From Chloroflexota bacterium (lineage in GTDB: Bacteria; Chloroflexota; Anaerolineae; Anaerolineales; Villigracilaceae), in the NCBI GenBank assembly GCA_029782225.1, contig JAKOVF010000355.1, positions 1 through 50,126 of the forward strand: DNA of 50,126 bases. Direction: 5' to 3'. The notes under the pieces are model-generated. The model was not told where the DNA came from. It saw only the letters and a list, made by a program, of their open reading frames with translations, and did no database searches. How positions within the stretch are numbered: the stretch's first letter is position 1; every line of letters starts with the position of its first letter. Below are positions 9,003-18,072 of this stretch, in pieces. The position numbers and the translations under genes were made by a program.

Positions 9003-10367
9003 TCATTCCATGCGGTCGCTCAAAGGGCCCGTACGTTCATTATACAAGTTAATGATGACCTCGGAAAGTTTGGCCGAGTCATGCCGCCACGCATGAGCAT
9101 CATCTAGCAGGTCCGCGGTATAGACGCGTGGATCAGCCAGCGTTCTTTCGTCCACGCGCACAAATTGCGAAGATGGATCGAGCTGCCCTCCATATTGATC
9201 ATTGCATAAGACAATGTCAAACAGGTCATCACCCACATGCTCTTCCAGCGCGTGCACATGGTCATAACATGAATACGTATCCGTTTCGCCGGACTGAGTA
9301 GCAATATTGCACACGAAGATCTTGGTGGCGCGGCTGGACTGCATGGCCGAGAGAACGTCCTGCACCAGCAGATTAGGCAAAATACTGGTGTAGAGACTAC
9401 CCGGCCCAACGACAATCAACTCGGCCCGGAGCAGGGCCTTGATCACCGGAGGGAACGCGGACGCATCGTTCGGTTCAAGCCAGACCCTGCGCACGCGTCC
9501 CGCCATCTGAGGGATGCGACTCTCCCCCTCCACTCTTATTTCATTCAAGCTGTGTGGGACCTGCATATCCGCGACCAGTCGCACGTCATGCAGAGTAGAT
9601 GGTAGGACACGTCCATGCACGGAAAGCACACGACCGGACTCCGCTACCGCTTCCTCCATACTTCCAGTAATATCGCTTAAGGCTGTGATGAAAAGGTTGC
9701 CAAAGGAATGACCATCCAGCCCTCCGACGCCGCTAAAGCGGTACTGGAATAACTGCGTGAGCATGGCTTCATCGTTGGAAAGCGCGGCGAGGCAATTTCG
9801 GATGTCACCTGGCGGGAGAATCCCAAGGCTCTCGCGCAATCTGCCGGAGGAGCCGCCATCGTCCGCCACCGTGACAACAGCGGTGATGTTGTGCGTGTGC
9901 TCCTTCAGCCCGCGCAGGAGAGAAGCCAGTCCGTGGCCGCCACCAATCGCCACCACACGCGGTCCCTTTTCCAATCGCTTATAGGATAGGATTTCATTCG
10001 CCATGCTGCTGCCGGGGCGCACGAATGGCCGCATCAAGGAGCGATTCAGTTCCAGAAAACCAAAGACGACCATCGCGATCCCCGCCCCACCGAAGATCAA
10101 TGCCCGCAGGAGACGCGGCAGGAAACGCAGCGAGGCGTAATACAAAACCGTAAGCAGTATGCTATTCGTGGAGTCCGTACGATACAGATCAAGCAATAAG
10201 ACGGCAAATCCCAGCCCGAGCAGGGTAATGCCAAGCAGAATCAGCGCCATCCAGCGTTTGAGGCCAAGTCCCGGTTTGAACCAGAGCAGGACGCGGCGAA
10301 TTTCTCCCAAAATGCCTGAGGGTTTCTTCACGAAGAGGATAATAGCAGTGAACCGGGCAAGAGTCAA
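9003..10367 (-). CDS. yvcK: YvcK/CofD-like gluconeogenesis factor with N-terminal membrane segment
   Basis: 454 residues from a TTG at 10367; a GTG 12 codons later (VKKPSG) is an equally possible start and no ribosome site decides it. The first about 110 residues hold two hydrophobic segments. The CofD/UPF0052 domain begins at about 134: VVAIGGGHGLASLLRGL, VVTVADDGGSSGRLRE, GDIRNCLAALS, GNLFITAL and VVGPGSLYTSILPNLLV. In Firmicutes and Actinobacteria YvcK binds UDP-sugars, supports growth on gluconeogenic carbon and cell-wall synthesis, and is phosphorylated by PknB/PrkC-type kinases. Its position next to gap-pgk and close to a Ser/Thr kinase fits that role here (inference). Confidence 0.9.
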   Translation of the reverse strand: MTLARFTAIILFVKKPSGILGEIRRVLLWFKPGLGLKRWMALILLGITLLGLGFAVLLLDLYRTDSTNSILLTVLYYASLRFLPRLLRALIFGGAGIAMVVFGFLELNRSLMRPFVRPGSSMANEILSYKRLEKGPRVVAIGGGHGLASLLRGLKEHTHNITAVVTVADDGGSSGRLRESLGILPPGDIRNCLAALSNDEAMLTQLFQYRFSGVGGLDGHSFGNLFITALSDITGSMEEAVAESGRVLSVHGRVLPSTLHDVRLVADMQVPHSLNEIRVEGESRIPQMAGRVRRVWLEPNDASAFPPVIKALLRAELIVVGPGSLYTSILPNLLVQDVLSAMQSSRATKIFVCNIATQSGETDTYSCYDHVHALEEHVGDDLFDIVLCNDQYGGQLDPSSQFVRVDERTLADPRVYTADLLDDAHAWRHDSAKLSEVIINLYNERTGPLSDRME

Positions 10368-10468
10368 CTTGCCGGCTCTGTTTCTGCCTCCACATCGAAC
10401 AGCGATCCATTCCGAGTCCTTTATGGAGCTACTTCATCCACATTTCATGGGGAACTGCGGTACGCGGT

Positions 10469-10474
10469 TATAAT
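10469..10474 (+). promoter_or_regulatory. -10 element implying a leaderless ROK kinase mRNA
   Basis: Perfect TATAAT with 7 bases between its end and the ATG at 10482, so transcription would begin at or next to the start codon. No Shine-Dalgarno is present. The -35 region is weak. Confidence 0.5.
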
Positions 10475-10481
10475 TGTTAGC

Positions 10482-11432
10482 ATGAGCCTCGTCGTCGCTG
10501 TAGATATTGGCGGGACACAAATCCGCGCCGCTGTATACGAACCCAATAACCCATCCCCTCTCAATCTCAAACGTGTTCGCTCATTTGCCTTGCAGCCGGG
10601 CGTATTTGACCGCCTGGTGAAGGCGATTGAGTCCGTCTGGCCGGCCGAACCGGTCGCGGCGATTGGTTTTTCCTCACCGGGTCCGCTCGACCCGTACAAG
10701 GGTATCATCCTTGCCACGCCGAACATCCCGGAGTGGACAAATTTTCCGGTCCGTGCCATGCTTAGCGAGCGCTTCGGCGTGCCTGTCCATATCGATAACG
10801 ACGCCAATCTCGCCGGCCTGGCGGAATGGAAGTATGGCGCGGCCAGGGGGCATCATGATGTGCTGTACCTGACGATCAGCACTGGCGTGGGGGGTGGGGT
10901 CATTATTGATGATCGACTGCTGCAGGGCTATCATGGTCTTGCCGCGGAACTGGGACACATGACGATTGACCCGTCCGGTCCCTTGTGTGGATGCGGCCAT
11001 CACGGACATGTCGAATCGTTTTGCTCTGGTCCATCTATTGCACGCCACGTCAATGAGCAGCTCGCGGCCGGGGCAGAGAGTACGCTGCACGCGGACCCGA
11101 ACCTGTCCGGCCAGCAAGTGGCAGACGCCGCACTTCAAGGGGATGCACTCGCGCGCGCGGCCTTTGCGCAGGCAGGTGAATATCTGGGAATCGGTGTCGC
11201 CAATTATCTGGCCATCCTGGACCCGTCCATCATTGTGTTTGGGGGTGGAGTTTCGCAGGTTGGAGATCTGCTGTTCAAGCCATTTGAGGCAAGCTTGAAG
11301 AAACATATTCTGCACCCACGCTATCTGGAGGGTCTGGTCATTACGCGCGCCGCCCTACGCGATGACGCCGGTTTGCTTGGCGCACGGGCATTGGCAGAGC
11401 TGAAAACTGACAGCGTAAAAATCACCAGCTAA
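10482..11432 (+). CDS. ROK-family sugar kinase (glucokinase-like)
   Basis: 316 residues, usual length for ROK kinases that phosphorylate glucose or N-acetylated hexoses with ATP. The phosphate-binding DIGGTQIRAA is at 8-17, the sugar/catalytic region FGVPVHIDNDANLAGLAEW holds the catalytic Asp, and GTGVGGG-like ISTGVGGGVIID and the ROK signature GHMTIDPSG follow. The zinc motif normally written CxCGxxGCxE appears as CGCGHHGHVE, so the last Cys is replaced by His; zinc could still be held. Substrate cannot be decided from sequence. It is divergent from yvcK, with 114 bp between them. Confidence 0.88.
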   Translation: MSLVVAVDIGGTQIRAAVYEPNNPSPLNLKRVRSFALQPGVFDRLVKAIESVWPAEPVAAIGFSSPGPLDPYKGIILATPNIPEWTNFPVRAMLSERFGVPVHIDNDANLAGLAEWKYGAARGHHDVLYLTISTGVGGGVIIDDRLLQGYHGLAAELGHMTIDPSGPLCGCGHHGHVESFCSGPSIARHVNEQLAAGAESTLHADPNLSGQQVADAALQGDALARAAFAQAGEYLGIGVANYLAILDPSIIVFGGGVSQVGDLLFKPFEASLKKHILHPRYLEGLVITRAALRDDAGLLGARALAELKTDSVKITS

Positions 11433-11495
11433 ACGGAGGCAGGCAAAAGTCAGGAATGACGCGGAGTACTTCGCCCGCATCAATCACTACGCAAT

Positions 11496-11597
11496 GTCAT
11501 TCTGAGCGACTGTAGCGAGCGAAGAATCTCCAGTTACAAGAGAGTTGCTTCAGAATCTGAGATTCTTCGTCGCCGCAAAGCGGCTCCTCAGAATGAC
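11496..11597. repeat. palindromic repeat (GTCATTCTGAGCG...CAGAATGAC)
   Basis: Outer arms GTCATTCTGAGCG and CCTCAGAATGAC are complementary, as are inner arms GAAGAATCTC and GAGATTCTTC. A half copy (GGAATGACGCGG) lies just upstream at about 11453. The element occupies the ROK-aminotransferase gap and resembles the 80-bp GTCATTGCGAGG elements at 36258 and 41961. Confidence 0.75.
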
Positions 11598-11615
11598 ATA
11601 TAGGAGAATGAAAGT

Positions 11616-12941
11616 ATGGAACCGATGATTTTACCCGGGCCAAAAGCCCGCTCGCTGATCAAGAGAGACAGCGCTGTGATTTCCCCTTCGTACCCACGGG
11701 GGTATCCATTCGCAATGGATCATGGAAAAGGCAGCTATGTATGGGACGTGGACGGGAATAAGTTTTTGGATTTTATGGCGGGAATTGCCGTCACTTCAAC
11801 TGGACATGCCCATCCCAAAGTCGTGAAGGCGATTCAGGAACAGGCCGAGAAATTTATTCATATCTCTTCTGATTTTTATCACGAGAAATGGATCGAGCTG
11901 GCAGAAAAGCTGGCAGACATCGCACCGTTCGAAGACTACGGCGTTTCGTTTATGACGAACTCCGGCACCGAAGCCGTTGAGACTGCGATCAAGCTGGCGC
12001 GTTATCACACCGGTCGAAGCAATTTCATCGGCTTCACCGGTGCCTTCCACGGACGCACGATGGGCGCAGTGACATTCACTGCCAGCAAGCCAAAATATCA
12101 TAAAGGTTTTTATCCGTTGATGAATGGTGTTTTGCACGCGCCGTATCCGAACCCCTATCGCCCGATGCTCGAACATCGAGATGGCGAAGATGAGGGCCAG
12201 GCGGTGGTGCGTTATATCGAAGACCAGATCCTGGGGCATGTTCTTCCGCCGGAAGAAGTGGCAGGGATTCTGGTGGAGACCATTCAGGGCGAAGGCGGAT
12301 ACATCGTCCCGCCCGCGAGTTTCTATCCCGCGCTGCGTGAGCTGTGCACAAAATACGGCATTCTATTGATCTGCGATGAGGTCCAATCCGGCATGGGGCG
12401 GACCGGCAAGTGGTGGGCCATCGAGCACTTCAATGTGGAGCCGGATATTATCACGGTCGCCAAAGGCATTGCCTCCGGCATGCCGCTGGGCGCGTGCATT
12501 GCCCGCCGCGAGATCATGGATTGGGAAAAGGGTACGCATGGTAACACCTACGGCGGCAACCCGATCGCCTGTGCGGCCGCGCTGGCAACCATTGAACTAA
12601 TCGAAGAAGAATACATGCAGAATGCAACGGAAGTGGGACAATACACCATCGACGCTCTGGAGGAAATCCAGGCGCGGCATCCATCCATTGGCGATGTGCG
12701 AGGCATCGGTCTGATGATCGGCGTGGAGTTCGTGACAAACCGCAACACCAAGGAACCCGCCGCCGACCTCACGGAAAGGGTCGTCAATTTGGCATTCGAG
12801 CGCGGACTGCTTACGCTTTCCTGTGGCAAGAGCGTGATCCGCATTGCCCCGCCGCTGAGCATCTCGAAGAGTGAAGTGGACGAGGGCCTGACCATCTTCG
12901 AGGAAGCATTGACGCTCGCTGAAAAGGAAACCGGGCTGTAG
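11616..12941 (+). CDS. class III PLP aminotransferase (acetylornithine/GABA aminotransferase family)
   Basis: 441 residues. The PLP-binding Lys283 lies in ITVAKGIASGMPLG and Asp254 in ICDEVQSGMGRTGKWW. The phosphate-cup GTEAVE (118-122) and AFHGRTMG are intact. The C-terminal KSVIRIAPPLSIS completes the fold. Class III enzymes of this subgroup move amino groups from omega-amino acids or act as amino-acid racemases in archaeal relatives, so ornithine, GABA and lysine derivatives are all possible substrates. The ribosome site is AGGAGA (about 11602-11607), immediately after the palindromic repeat. No biosynthetic partners are adjacent. Confidence 0.88.
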   Translation: MEPMILPGPKARSLIKRDSAVISPSYPRGYPFAMDHGKGSYVWDVDGNKFLDFMAGIAVTSTGHAHPKVVKAIQEQAEKFIHISSDFYHEKWIELAEKLADIAPFEDYGVSFMTNSGTEAVETAIKLARYHTGRSNFIGFTGAFHGRTMGAVTFTASKPKYHKGFYPLMNGVLHAPYPNPYRPMLEHRDGEDEGQAVVRYIEDQILGHVLPPEEVAGILVETIQGEGGYIVPPASFYPALRELCTKYGILLICDEVQSGMGRTGKWWAIEHFNVEPDIITVAKGIASGMPLGACIARREIMDWEKGTHGNTYGGNPIACAAALATIELIEEEYMQNATEVGQYTIDALEEIQARHPSIGDVRGIGLMIGVEFVTNRNTKEPAADLTERVVNLAFERGLLTLSCGKSVIRIAPPLSISKSEVDEGLTIFEEALTLAEKETGL

Positions 12942-12953
12942 AAAGAACTGGCG

Positions 12954-12997
12954 AACCAAGAACTCGAGGCCGGATGATCAGCCTCGAGTTCTTGGTT
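12954..12997 (+). terminator. 17-bp hairpin after the aminotransferase
   Basis: A perfect 17-bp inverted repeat (12954-12970 with 12981-12997) with a 10-base loop lies 12 bases past the stop. There is no strong T run, so termination efficiency is uncertain. It also lies downstream of the convergent gene at 13030. Confidence 0.65.
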
Positions 12998-13029
12998 GTA
13001 GGATACCAATGTCGCTCTAAAACCGGTAT

Positions 13030-13482
13030 TTATGGAGTAACACTTTTTCTTTTTAGGCAATGAACCACTTGTTGCCAAGATGAAACGTCACCTAATAATA
13101 TATTTCTGCAATATTTAAGTAAGTCTTCTTTATGTCCTTCTGCTATTTCTCTCAAATCCTCTTCTGCGTAATAATTTCGAGCCTTTCTAACAGGTCTCGC
13201 ATAACTTGGGTCAAGGCATTTTGCAATCGCTGCAACTCCCAAGTGTCGATACGATAGGTCAGATGTTGCCTTTTTGCCCAATTTGCCTGATAGCCTTATC
13301 TCCAAGCTAAAGTAGTGTTCAAGGTACACTGACTCCAATAGAAAAATCAACTCAATATCGTCTTTTTGGGCAATGATTAGGCATTCTTTTTCCTCCCGAG
13401 CATTGAAACCATACTCTTGTAACAAGGAGCCAAACACTTCATTAACTATCGCGAAGAATCCATGTTCAGAAAGAGGAGGCAT
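13030..13482 (-). CDS. small AT-rich protein of unknown function
   Basis: About 150 residues from the ATG at 13482, which has GAGGAAG 5-6 bases upstream. The frame continues 33 codons upstream, but that part reads through a terminator hairpin and is rejected. It has mixed alpha/beta character, begins MPPLSEHGFFAIVNEVFGSLLQEYGF and has an acidic strand-rich middle (DDIELIFLLESVYLEHYFSLEIRL). No signal peptide or membrane helix is seen. Base composition and codon use are clearly more AT-rich than its neighbours, suggesting recent acquisition. The shape resembles small immunity-type proteins, but I do not recognise a family. Confidence 0.6.
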   Translation of the reverse strand: MPPLSEHGFFAIVNEVFGSLLQEYGFNAREEKECLIIAQKDDIELIFLLESVYLEHYFSLEIRLSGKLGKKATSDLSYRHLGVAAIAKCLDPSYARPVRKARNYYAEEDLREIAEGHKEDLLKYCRNILLGDVSSWQQVVHCLKRKSVTP

Positions 13483-13536
13483 ATTTTCTTCCTCAGCCTT
13501 GTTCTCACGTTGGAAATTGATTCTAGTAAGCAACGA

Positions 13537-13567
13537 ACGTCCCGAAGGTTTAGAACCTTCGGGACGT
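13537..13567 (-). terminator. GTCCCGAAGG-type hairpin after the smaller sortase fusion gene
   Basis: A 14-bp perfect stem (13537-13550 with 13554-13567) with a 3-base loop lies 18 bases past the stop of the gene at 13585. The core stem is shared with the terminators at 6531 and 37723. A T run is missing on the minus strand. Confidence 0.65.
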
Positions 13568-13584
13568 CCATGTCCTTCCAAACT

Positions 13585-16500
13585 TTATTCTGAATCTATA
13601 TCGATCAAGACGCTGCGCACTGCCACACGGCGTAAGTAAGCCTGTGTCTTGACATCGAACTGATCACACGTGATGAGCGTGAGCCAGGATTGTTCCTCAT
13701 GGCGGAGCACGCTGATGTCATCTGGAGCAACAAGTGAAGTGGAGACCACCTTGTAGGTGTAGCGGTAGCCATTCAGGTGGACGAAGATGTAATCACCCGG
13801 GGTCAACTGTTTGATGCGTGCGAAGGGACCGGGGAAACCATCGGCAGTTACATCATGGCCGGTGATCACGCTGTTGCCGGGGAAGGTCGGATAGGCGGTC
13901 TTTTCCAGCCAGCCAGCTTCGTTCCAGAGCCAGTCTACATTCCAGGTTCCGCGCTGCATGGAGATGCCTACCACCGGAATATTCTGATTCAGCTTTGGAA
14001 TATCCAGCGTCAGGCCGGTCGATGCATACGCCGGACGTAAACCTTCCAGAGTGGTGGTCACACCGGGGGCGAAACCAGTGACCGGGATCAGGAACCCGCC
14101 AAACGTGGCCTGTCTGTGTCCTTCATCCGGATTATTATCCGGCGGGGGAGTCTGGCCGCCCACTGGATTGAAAATAAACGGAGAAGATGATCCGTATATG
14201 TCAACCTGGCTCAAGGGATCGAAGTGCCGCTCCACCGCAAACTGATTGGGCGGGTTCGAGAAGGAGTTCGGAGGCGGGTTATCATCCGGCAGGCTGGTCC
14301 ACGAGAGATTGGCAATATTGGTCACGCTACTATTGGCAGGCAGGGATCCATTACCCGATACACGGAATTTGATCAGGGCAGTTCCGCCGTTGAGCGCAAA
14401 CACATCCCATGTCGCGCGGATGACAGGTTTGGCCGGGTTGCTGGTATCCGCCACACAGGTCGTCGGGTCCTGGGCGCCGGTCGTGCAGTCGATGGAGTTG
14501 GGTACGTAATCCAGTCCCGTGGGCAATGGATCTTCCAGTACCACATCGAACGCATCCAGATGGCTGTTGGCTGCGTGCGAGACGGTCAGCGTGATGGTTG
14601 CCTCTGTGCCGTTCGAGATGAAGGTATTATCCGCCGTTTTTTCCACGACCAGCTTCGGTTCGAGGATCCGGACAGTCGCCTGCGCGGGGCCGCGATTGCC
14701 CTGATCCGTGATGAATAGAGCGCTGTTGTTGCGGCTCACACCGTCCACGTTGGAAGCGATGTCAAGCACGATGGCGGTGTACATCAGTGTGAGCGGGACA
14801 TCCTGCGCCCCATTGTTGGTGAGCGTCCCAAAGTCAAAGAAGACGCGGCGATCCACATCTGCGGGTGTGCCGCCGCCGGCATTGTCCGTGGTAGGGTTCT
14901 GACAGACCGATGCGAAACTTCCAGCACTGGCGGTCAGCCCTGCCCCATCGATCGAGTTACAGCTCACGAATGCCAGACCGGGATCGAGCGTATCCACTAG
15001 CCTCGCATTGGTATAAGTGCCCGGTGCGATCGGCACAACCACTTGATACGTGACTTGCTCTCCGAGCGTCACATCGGACCCGGTGGTGTGTACCGCACTG
15101 GTGCCGATCAGGCTTTTGGTGACGCCACCCGAGTTTTGACCCTGTACCTGAAGCGTATCGCAGGCGGCCTGATTATTCGTTGCATTTTGATCGTTCGTAA
15201 GCGACCCAAGCGGGATGCAGTTCTGGTAGTTGCCCGGCGTCGTGCCAGTCACGCTGACGACGATGGTGCAGGAGGCGTTCGCGCCAAGCGATCCGCCTGC
15301 CATCTGAATGGACTGGGTGCCGGGGACCGCGGTCACGGTCCCATTGCAGCTATTGGTTGGCGCGGGCGCGGGGCTGCTCGCGACCTCAAGGCCAGCGGGC
15401 AGCGTCCCGGGCAGTATATCGGCCAGGCCAAGCCCGGTCAGAGGAACGTTCCCTGTATTCTGGATCGTGATCGTCAAGACTGAATAGGCGCCAGCGGAGA
15501 TCGGGTTGGGCGCAAAAGACTTGCTGATACTGGCTCCCGGCAAATTGGTGAGGGAGGCTTGAGCCGGGTCGAGGTTGGTTGCACCCTGTGTGGTGGTCAC
15601 AGCACCGGCTGGGATGCGGTTCGTGCGATTGTCGTTGACCGTCATCGTGACGCTGAGCGTCAGCTCGCAGTTCGCTCCGGCCGCGAGGCTGCCGCCGCTA
15701 AATGAAAATGACGTGGCACCGGGGTTGCCGGTCAATGTGCCGCCGCAGGTACCTGTATTGAGATTCGCTGGATTGGCAATGATCATGCCGCTGCCAAGCA
15801 GGATCATGTTATCAGTGAAAGCAATACCACTCAAAGCCGCGTTATTCGGGTTATCCAGGCGAACCGTCAGCGTTGACGAAGCGCCACCGAAGACATAGAC
15901 TGGATTAAAAGCTTTAACAACGCCAATGCTCAGGGTAGTGATCGTCAGATCTGCACTGGCCGGCGCGCCCGGGTTGATCGTTGTGGTGGTTCCCTGGATC
16001 GTGCCGCTGACATTCGCCATGGGGATGGTGTTGGTGCGCGTGGCCGATGCTCCAACGCCCTGGACATCCACCGTGATCGTACAGATGCCCGGCACGCCTC
16101 CCACCTGAGCCGGAATGGTCCCGCCCGTCAGGGAGATGGTCTGTGTCCCGGCGACTGCTGTGACCGCGCCGCTGCCGCAGTTGGTGCTGGCGTTGGGCGT
16201 GGGCGCGATGATCACGCCATTGGTCGTTGTGCCCGGCAACGTATCCGTGGCTGAAACGTTGATCAGCGGCGCAGCATTCGTATTTTGCAGGGTGATCGTC
16301 AATGTGGAAATGCCATTGGGGCTGACTGCAGCCGGAGCGAATGCCTTGGTCACTGAAAGGTCACTTGTCCCTGTCACCGTAAGGGTCGCTGTGCGATCCC
16401 CGGGCAGAGTACGGTTCTCGTTGTTGGTAATGTCGGCCGGATGAATGGTGTTGACATATACTCCCGGCACGCTGCTGGTCACCCAGACATTGATCTGACA

Positions 16501-18072
16501 GGTGGTACCGGCGGGTATCGTGCCATTCGTTAGCGAAACGGATGTTGCTCCGGTGACAGCCGTGAGTATGGCTCCAGCACCGCAGCCATTGGTGGAGGCG
16601 GGAGTCGAATTGCTGATGGTCACATTCGGCGGGAGGTTATCCACAACGGAGAAGCCGGTCAGCGCCGAATCAGCCGGGGCATTGATGTTGATCCTCAACC
16701 TGGAATTGCCGCCGGCCGGGATGGTAGGCGGATTGAAACTCTTGTTGCCGTTCAGTCCAGCTCCGGCCGCGTAGATTTGAACCGGCGCAGTAGCTGGAGC
16801 AATATTGGTCGCGCCCTGATTGGTTGTCAAAGCGCCGGCCGGAATTGTGTTCGTCCAGGACTGACCGGTTGCATTCGCCGGTGCAGTGACCTGCACTGTG
16901 ATGGTACAGGTTCCGGGAGGGGTCGGCGGCGTAGCGCTGGGAGGGATCGTGCCGCCGGTCAGGCTGACGGTGCGCGGCAGGGTCGCTGTCGCGGTGCCGC
17001 CACAGGTCGTCGTAGCGGAATTTGGCACAACGGTCAGGACTGTACCGGGAAGGGTATCCGAAACATTCACGCCGGTGTAAGCCGCTCCAGTTGGGTTCTG
17101 CAAAGTGATGGTCAGGGTGCTGGTCCCGCCCGCCTGGAATGACGGAGGCTGAAACGCCTTGGTCAGGCCAATATTCTGAACGTTCAAACGCGAACTGGCG
17201 GGGGAGCCATTCGTCAGGCCCTGTTGATCCTGGACTGCGCCCGCGGGAATGGTATTGTTGTAGGAACCAGCGGTATTCGAAGTAACGTTGACGCGGATCG
17301 TGCAGTTCGTACCGGGAGCGATCGTGGCGTTGGTCAGCGTGACAGAAGTTCCACCGCTGGTTGCATTTAGCGTGGCCGCTCCGCAGCCTGTGAGGGTCGG
17401 CGAAACGGGATTCGCAAGGGTAACGCCCGCAGGAAGATTATCTGTCAGGCTGGTCTGAGTGAGCGAGTTGTTGAGGTCCGTGTTTCGGATCACGATTGCG
17501 AGCTGGCTGGTCTCCCCCGCGAATATGGTACTGGGCGTAAAGCTCTTGCTCACGGTGGGACCGGTGACCGCGCTGACACGCAAGGTTGCGCTCGCAGGGG
17601 TTGGGTTCGTGATGCTCCCGCCATCTGCCGTGAGTGCACCTGCGGGAATCGTGTTGATCAGATTGCCAGGTGTAGAGGAGGTCACATGGATTGTGACAGA
17701 ACATGACCCCGGAGTTGCGCCGGACTGTGCAGGGACAGTGCCTCCGCTCAGAGCCAGGGTTGTCGTCCCGGGCACCGCAGTAACCGCACCACCACAACCA
17801 TTTGTGACCGCGGCCGGGTTTGCAATGGTGATCCCGGGTTGAACACCAGCCAGGTTATCGGTCCACGCAGCGTTGATCAATACAAAAGAATTCGGGTTGA
17901 AAATGGTGACCGTCAGCGTGGAAATCCCCCCCTGGCTTATAGAAATTGGATCGAAGCTTTTGTTGAGCGCAGCCTGCAATGAGATCTGGGCGTAGGCTGT
18001 CGGCAATGGAATTCCCACCATCAAGCTCAGCACCATCACGATGAAAAGGAAGTACCTGCTGGCTTTGTGCAT
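13585..18072 (-). CDS. exported DUF11-repeat surface protein with LPxTG-like motif fused to C-terminal sortase
   Basis: 1495 residues from the ATG at 18072 (GAGG 8 bases upstream). A signal peptide ends AYA-Q near residue 29. Seven modules of about 150-160 residues follow, each opening KSFxPxxIxxGGxSTLTxTxxN, with a DNLP/DTLP strand and exactly one Cys pair (for example NGCGGAV ... GSCSVTI), consistent with one disulfide per module. Two different DUF11-like modules come next (VHTTGSDVTLGEQVTYQV and VVEKTADNTFISNGTEATITL). IPVTGFAPG lies at 1329-1337. A complete sortase domain begins about 1350 and contains His1406 (ITGHD), Cys1469 (LTLITCDQ) and Arg1482 (RRVAVR). No C-terminal membrane helix follows. 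Substrate motif and enzyme in one chain suggest self-anchoring or self-polymerisation; this is inference. Confidence 0.9.
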   Translation of the reverse strand: MHKASRYFLFIVMVLSLMVGIPLPTAYAQISLQAALNKSFDPISISQGGISTLTVTIFNPNSFVLINAAWTDNLAGVQPGITIANPAAVTNGCGGAVTAVPGTTTLALSGGTVPAQSGATPGSCSVTIHVTSSTPGNLINTIPAGALTADGGSITNPTPASATLRVSAVTGPTVSKSFTPSTIFAGETSQLAIVIRNTDLNNSLTQTSLTDNLPAGVTLANPVSPTLTGCGAATLNATSGGTSVTLTNATIAPGTNCTIRVNVTSNTAGSYNNTIPAGAVQDQQGLTNGSPASSRLNVQNIGLTKAFQPPSFQAGGTSTLTITLQNPTGAAYTGVNVSDTLPGTVLTVVPNSATTTCGGTATATLPRTVSLTGGTIPPSATPPTPPGTCTITVQVTAPANATGQSWTNTIPAGALTTNQGATNIAPATAPVQIYAAGAGLNGNKSFNPPTIPAGGNSRLRININAPADSALTGFSVVDNLPPNVTISNSTPASTNGCGAGAILTAVTGATSVSLTNGTIPAGTTCQINVWVTSSVPGVYVNTIHPADITNNENRTLPGDRTATLTVTGTSDLSVTKAFAPAAVSPNGISTLTITLQNTNAAPLINVSATDTLPGTTTNGVIIAPTPNASTNCGSGAVTAVAGTQTISLTGGTIPAQVGGVPGICTITVDVQGVGASATRTNTIPMANVSGTIQGTTTTINPGAPASADLTITTLSIGVVKAFNPVYVFGGASSTLTVRLDNPNNAALSGIAFTDNMILLGSGMIIANPANLNTGTCGGTLTGNPGATSFSFSGGSLAAGANCELTLSVTMTVNDNRTNRIPAGAVTTTQGATNLDPAQASLTNLPGASISKSFAPNPISAGAYSVLTITIQNTGNVPLTGLGLADILPGTLPAGLEVASSPAPAPTNSCNGTVTAVPGTQSIQMAGGSLGANASCTIVVSVTGTTPGNYQNCIPLGSLTNDQNATNNQAACDTLQVQGQNSGGVTKSLIGTSAVHTTGSDVTLGEQVTYQVVVPIAPGTYTNARLVDTLDPGLAFVSCNSIDGAGLTASAGSFASVCQNPTTDNAGGGTPADVDRRVFFDFGTLTNNGAQDVPLTLMYTAIVLDIASNVDGVSRNNSALFITDQGNRGPAQATVRILEPKLVVEKTADNTFISNGTEATITLTVSHAANSHLDAFDVVLEDPLPTGLDYVPNSIDCTTGAQDPTTCVADTSNPAKPVIRATWDVFALNGGTALIKFRVSGNGSLPANSSVTNIANLSWTSLPDDNPPPNSFSNPPNQFAVERHFDPLSQVDIYGSSSPFIFNPVGGQTPPPDNNPDEGHRQATFGGFLIPVTGFAPGVTTTLEGLRPAYASTGLTLDIPKLNQNIPVVGISMQRGTWNVDWLWNEAGWLEKTAYPTFPGNSVITGHDVTADGFPGPFARIKQLTPGDYIFVHLNGYRYTYKVVSTSLVAPDDISVLRHEEQSWLTLITCDQFDVKTQAYLRRVAVRSVLIDIDSE

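Noticed and set aside
15575..17842. Many long plus-strand frames across the sortase fusion genes
   Set aside because: They mirror regular GC-rich repeat coding on the other strand and match no recognisable domain.
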